DNA of 17,806 nt from CAYRVX01 sp964642165 (GTDB lineage Bacteria; Planctomycetota; Phycisphaerae; SM23-33): NCBI GenBank assembly GCA_964642165.1, contig CAZXOC010000147.1, forward strand, positions 1 to 17,806, given 5' to 3'. Both the position numbers and the translations under genes were made by a program. Shown one piece after another: positions 14,944 through 17,806 of the stretch (positions within the stretch are counted from its first letter, which is position 1; every line of letters starts with the position of its first letter). The notes under the pieces are model-generated. The model was not told the DNA's origin and did no database searches. It saw only the letters and a list, made by a program, of their open reading frames with translations.

Positions 14944-16482
14944 TCAGCCTCCGGCCGGGCGCTTCACGGGCGCCTTGATGGGCCGGCGCTTGCGGGGCCG
15001 CGTGCGCTGGCGGCGCTGGGAGAGGATCTTCTGCGCCAGCTCCATCGAGTCGCCGTAGCGCTTCTGGAGGCGGGCCAGCTCGGCCTTGAGGTCCTTGACG
15101 ACGCCCGCGTAGGCCGGGTCGCCGTAGACGTTCTTCAGCTCGTGCGGGTCCTTCTTCAGGTCGAACAGCTCCCAGGCGTCGATGTCGTGATAGAAGTGGA
15201 TCAGCTTGTGGCGCTTGGTCCGCACGCCGAAGTGGCGCTTCACCGAGTGGGCGCCGGGGTACTCGTAGTAGTGGTAGTACATGCTCGTGCGCCAGTCGGC
15301 GGGCGTCTTTCCCGCCAGCACCGGCCGGATGGACCGGCCCTGCATGTCCTTCGGCACGGGCGCGCCGGCGAAGTCCAGGAACGTCTCGGCGAAGTCCAGG
15401 TTCAGCACGATGTCGTCGTTGACGCTGCCGGGCTTGATTCCCTTCGGGTACCGCGCCACCAGCGGCATGCGAAGCGACTCCTCGTACATGAAGCGCTTGT
15501 CGAACCACCCGTGGTCGCCCAGGTAGAAGCCCTGGTCGGAGGTGTAGATCACCAAGGTGTTGGCCGCGAGCCCCGACTCGTCGAGGTACTTCAGCAGCCG
15601 CCCCACGTTGTCGTCGATCGACGCGATGCAGCGGAGGTAGTCCTTGATGTAGCGCTGGTAGCGCCACTTCATCTCGGCCTTGCGGTCCAGGCCCTCGGGG
15701 ACGGGGGCCTTCAGGTCGCCCCGGTTGAGGTCCTTCATGTGCATCCGCTGCTGGCGGGCGGCGTCGGATCGCGTCTCGTAGTCGTCCCAGAACGTCTCCG
15801 GCAGGGGCCTGTCCTCGTTCTCGTACATCCGCGCGTGCTTCGCGTCCGGCTGCCAGTTGCGGTGCGGGGCCTTGTGGTGGCACATCAGGAAGAAGGGCTT
15901 GCCCGCCTTGCGCTGCTTGAGCCAGGCGATCGTCTTGTCCGTGATGATGTCCGTCACGTAGCCCTTCAGGCGGACCGTCTCGGGGCCGTTGTCCTTGAAC
16001 GTCGGGTTGTGGTAGGCCCCCTGGCCGGGCAGGACGAAGAAGTAGTCGAAGCCGGTCGGCAGGCTCTTGAGGTGCCACTTGCCGATCATCGCGGTCTGGT
16101 AGCCGGCCTTCTGGAGCAGCTTGGCGACCGTCTGCTGCTCGCCGTCGAAGCGCAGGCGGTTGTCGATCACGCCGTTGAGGTGGCTGTACTTGCCCGTCAG
16201 CACGACCGCGCGGCATGGCGCGCAGATCGAGTTCGTGCAGAAGCAGTTGTCGAAGCGCATCCCCTCGCGGGCGATGCGGTCGAGGTGGGGCGTCTTGTTG
16301 ATGCGGCTGCCGTAGCAGCTCACGGCGTGAGAGGCGTGGTCGTCGCTCATGATGTAGAGGATGTTGGGGCGATCCGCGCCCTCGCCCGCCGCCGCGATGC
16401 GCCCGAGCGCCCCGCCCGCGGCGACGCCCGCCGCCGAACCCGCCATCCAACGTACGAACTCGCGTCGATTCAGCTTCCGCAT
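14944..16482 (-). CDS. Tat-exported type I sulfatase with CAPCR active site
   Basis: The product is 512 residues starting at the ATG at 16480-16482 with GAGGAG six bases upstream. The start RKLNRREFVRWM followed by an Ala/Gly-rich helix is a twin-arginine signal. SDDH (Asp47, Asp48) gives the first metal ligands. CAPCR (87-91) fits the C-x-P-x-R formylglycine motif, with Cys87 as the residue to be oxidised. The following ALTGK-like turn reads AVVLTGKYSHLNG. GKWHLKS and YTSDQGFYLGDHG (Asp316, Gln317) complete the family core. The SDQG...EESLRMPLV text is closest to mucin-desulfating, N-sulfoglucosamine or iduronate-type sulfatases, so a sulfated glycan is likely but the position cleaved is unknown. 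The last 25 residues are very basic (11 Arg/Lys). Cys80, Cys82 and Cys90 crowd the active cysteine. Confidence 0.93.
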   Translation of the reverse strand: MRKLNRREFVRWMAGSAAGVAAGGALGRIAAAGEGADRPNILYIMSDDHASHAVSCYGSRINKTPHLDRIAREGMRFDNCFCTNSICAPCRAVVLTGKYSHLNGVIDNRLRFDGEQQTVAKLLQKAGYQTAMIGKWHLKSLPTGFDYFFVLPGQGAYHNPTFKDNGPETVRLKGYVTDIITDKTIAWLKQRKAGKPFFLMCHHKAPHRNWQPDAKHARMYENEDRPLPETFWDDYETRSDAARQQRMHMKDLNRGDLKAPVPEGLDRKAEMKWRYQRYIKDYLRCIASIDDNVGRLLKYLDESGLAANTLVIYTSDQGFYLGDHGWFDKRFMYEESLRMPLVARYPKGIKPGSVNDDIVLNLDFAETFLDFAGAPVPKDMQGRSIRPVLAGKTPADWRTSMYYHYYEYPGAHSVKRHFGVRTKRHKLIHFYHDIDAWELFDLKKDPHELKNVYGDPAYAGVVKDLKAELARLQKRYGDSMELAQKILSQRRQRTRPRKRRPIKAPVKRPAGG

Positions 16483-16495
16483 GTTTCGCTCCTCG

Positions 16496-16505
16496 CCCCC
16501 GGGGG
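16496..16505. repeat. 10-bp palindrome CCCCCGGGGG near the sulfatase start
   Basis: A perfect inverted repeat lies 14 bases upstream of the minus-strand sulfatase ATG, abutting its ribosome-binding site. It could restrict translation or bind a regulator, but tracts of this kind are expected by chance at this GC content. Confidence 0.3.
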
Positions 16506-16539
16506 TTGCCGTCCGATCGGCCTCGCGGCCCGCCGTGCG

Positions 16540-16548
16540 TATATACCA
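16540..16548 (-). promoter_or_regulatory. Candidate extended -10 promoter of the CAPCR sulfatase
   Basis: On the minus strand TGGTATATA has the TG-N form of an extended -10 element followed by TATATA. It lies about 58 bases upstream of the ATG. It is one of the few AT-rich spots in the window and the 8-bp core GTATATAC is itself palindromic. No good -35 is visible, which extended -10 promoters can tolerate. Confidence 0.4.
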
Positions 16549-16574
16549 CGCCGAAGCCGGAGATGCCATCCCCG

Positions 16575-16603
16575 TGGACTGTCCCGCCGGGCGAGGATAG
16601 ACT
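16575..16603 (+). promoter_or_regulatory. Candidate promoter of the second sulfatase
   Basis: TGGACT (16575-16580) and TAGACT (16598-16603) are 17 bases apart, each matching four of six sigma70 consensus positions. They would give a leader of about 50 bases before the ATG at 16663. Together with the minus-strand element nearby this makes a divergent promoter pair between two sulfatase genes. Confidence 0.35.
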
Positions 16604-16662
16604 ACGGACCCGTGACGAACGGTGCGGATGGGCCGGTGTGATTCCCCAACACGGAGACGACC

Positions 16663-17806
16663 ATGAGCAGACACCTCACCCGACGCGGCTTCCTGAGAGG
16701 CATCGGCCTGGGCGCCGCGGCGCTGGCGGGCGGGCGCTGGGCCCGGGGCGCGGCCCCCGGCGGCCGCAGGCCCAACGTCGTCATCATCTTCACCGACGAC
16801 CAGGGCTACCAGGACGTCGGCTGCTTCGGCTCGCCGAAGATCAAGACGCCGAACCTCGACCGGATGGCCGCCGAGGGCATGAGGTTCACCGACTTCTACT
16901 CCGCGGCGTCGGTCTGCACGCCCAGCCGGGCGGCCCTGCTGACCGGCTGCTACCCCCCGCGCGTCGGGGGCCTGGGCGTGCTGTTCCCGCGAAACACGGT
17001 GGGGCTGAACCCCAAGGAGACGACCATCGCCGAGGTCCTCAAGACGCGGGGCTACGCGACGGCCTGCATCGGCAAGTGGCACTTGGGGCACCTGCCGCCC
17101 TTCCTGCCGCGGAGGCACGGCTTCGACTCCTACCTCGGCATCCCGTACAGCAACGACATGACGCTGGCGGCGAACATGGCCTACGCGCCCGACGCCCGCC
17201 TGGGCGAGGGCCTCACGCCCGAGAAGCTCAAGGCCGGCCAGAAGCGCAAGAACGCCGTGCCGCTGATGCGGAACGAGGAGGTCATCGACTACCCCGTCGA
17301 CCAATCGCAGCTCACGAAGCGATACACGGCCGAGGCGGCCCGGTTCATCCGCGCCCACAAGGACGGGCCCTTCTTCCTGTACCTGGCGCACACCATGCCG
17401 CACGTGCCGCTGTACGCCTCCGGGAAGTTCAAGGGCACGAGCGCCCGCGGGCTCTACGGCGACACGATCGAGGAGATCGACTGGTGCGTCGGCGAGATCC
17501 TTCGGACGCTCAAGGGCTGCGGCATCGACGAGCAGACGCTGGTCGTCTTCACGAGCGACAACGGCCCGTGGCTCAGCAAGGGCGCCAACGGCGGCTGCGC
17601 GCTGCCCCTGCGGGGCGGCAAGTTCAGCACGTGGGAGGGCGGCATGCGCGAGCCGACGATCATGCGCTGGCCCGGCAGGATCCCGGGGGGGGCGGTGTGC
17701 CGCGAGGTGGCCGGCACGATCGACATGCTGCCGACGATCGCCCGGCTCGCCGGGGCCGAGCCGCCCCGCGACCGCGTCATCGACGGGAGGGACATCTCCC
17801 CGCTGA
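16663..17806 (+). CDS. Tat-exported type I sulfatase (arylsulfatase-like), 3' end beyond window
   Basis: The frame gives 381 residues and runs off the right edge without a stop; full-length relatives are about 450-500 residues. LTRRGFLRGIG plus an Ala-rich helix is a twin-arginine signal. FTDDQGY (Asp45, Asp46) and TSDNGPW (Asp299, Asn300) are metal-binding segments. CTPSR (85-89) is the canonical formylglycine motif with Cys85 as the modified residue. GKWHLGH and the later GGKFSTWEGGMREPTIMRWPG region match the arylsulfatase A-like branch. It differs in subfamily from the divergently transcribed sulfatase, so the two probably act on different sulfate positions or sugars. Like all such enzymes it needs a formylglycine-generating or anaerobic maturase, which is not encoded in this window. 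The ATG is preceded by CGGAGACGACC, a modest ribosome-binding site. Confidence 0.93.
   Translation, partial: MSRHLTRRGFLRGIGLGAAALAGGRWARGAAPGGRRPNVVIIFTDDQGYQDVGCFGSPKIKTPNLDRMAAEGMRFTDFYSAASVCTPSRAALLTGCYPPRVGGLGVLFPRNTVGLNPKETTIAEVLKTRGYATACIGKWHLGHLPPFLPRRHGFDSYLGIPYSNDMTLAANMAYAPDARLGEGLTPEKLKAGQKRKNAVPLMRNEEVIDYPVDQSQLTKRYTAEAARFIRAHKDGPFFLYLAHTMPHVPLYASGKFKGTSARGLYGDTIEEIDWCVGEILRTLKGCGIDEQTLVVFTSDNGPWLSKGANGGCALPLRGGKFSTWEGGMREPTIMRWPGRIPGGAVCREVAGTIDMLPTIARLAGAEPPRDRVIDGRDISPL

Noticed and set aside
11948..16549. Very long minus-strand frame crossing the N gap (1533 codons)
   Set aside because: It reads through the unknown bases and is out of frame with both the PQQ-like and sulfatase genes.
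12472..16641. Very long plus-strand frame crossing the N gap (1389 codons)
   Set aside because: It is antisense to the PQQ-like and sulfatase genes beyond the gap and its continuity through N is artificial.

Overview
The window is very GC-rich, tightly packed bacterial DNA that most resembles a planctomycete (Planctomycetota). The case rests on the gene content taken together: two Tat-exported type I sulfatases, a pseudopilin-like protein with a GFTLIEL N-terminus, a PQQ-type propeller opening with DWPQWRGPGRDG, a hydrazine-synthase-alpha-like propeller joined to c-type heme motifs, and two secreted alpha/beta hydrolases. A run of exactly 100 N (13433-13532) is an assembly scaffold gap, so this is probably a draft or metagenome-derived genome. 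No phylogenetic marker gene is present, so the assignment is by gene content only.

Layout. Positions 1-8913 hold five genes, all on the minus strand, read from high to low coordinates: a large diheme c-type protein with a hydrazine-synthase-alpha-like propeller; a pseudopilin-like protein; a secreted family 9 glycoside hydrolase; a WG-repeat protein; and the N-terminal part of a conserved TIM-barrel-like protein cut by the window edge. A divergent intergenic region (8914-9092) separates these from three plus-strand genes: an alpha/beta hydrolase, a long Kelch-like propeller protein, and a second esterase-type alpha/beta hydrolase that runs into the gap. Beyond the gap, a minus-strand pair (sulfatase then PQQ-like propeller) converges on the second esterase. 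A second divergent region (16483-16662) separates that sulfatase from a plus-strand sulfatase that leaves the window.

How the genes may work together. Almost every product carries an export signal, and the recognisable enzymes are a glycanase (GH9), two carbohydrate-esterase-like hydrolases and two sulfatases. This fits an extracytoplasmic route that removes sulfate and acyl groups from a polysaccharide and cleaves its backbone. The propeller and heme proteins could be binding or redox partners, but nothing in the sequence shows that. No transporter, sensor, sulfatase-maturating enzyme or transcription factor is present, so the pathway is incomplete here.

I see no CRISPR array, tRNA, rRNA, transposase or phage gene. 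The most unusual structures are an 18-bp perfect palindrome between two plus-strand genes, three contiguous degenerate 13-bp repeats touching the assembly gap, the composite heme/propeller protein, and a pseudopilin whose usual H-X9-DG histidine is tryptophan. I did not find convincing evidence of a wholly new system.
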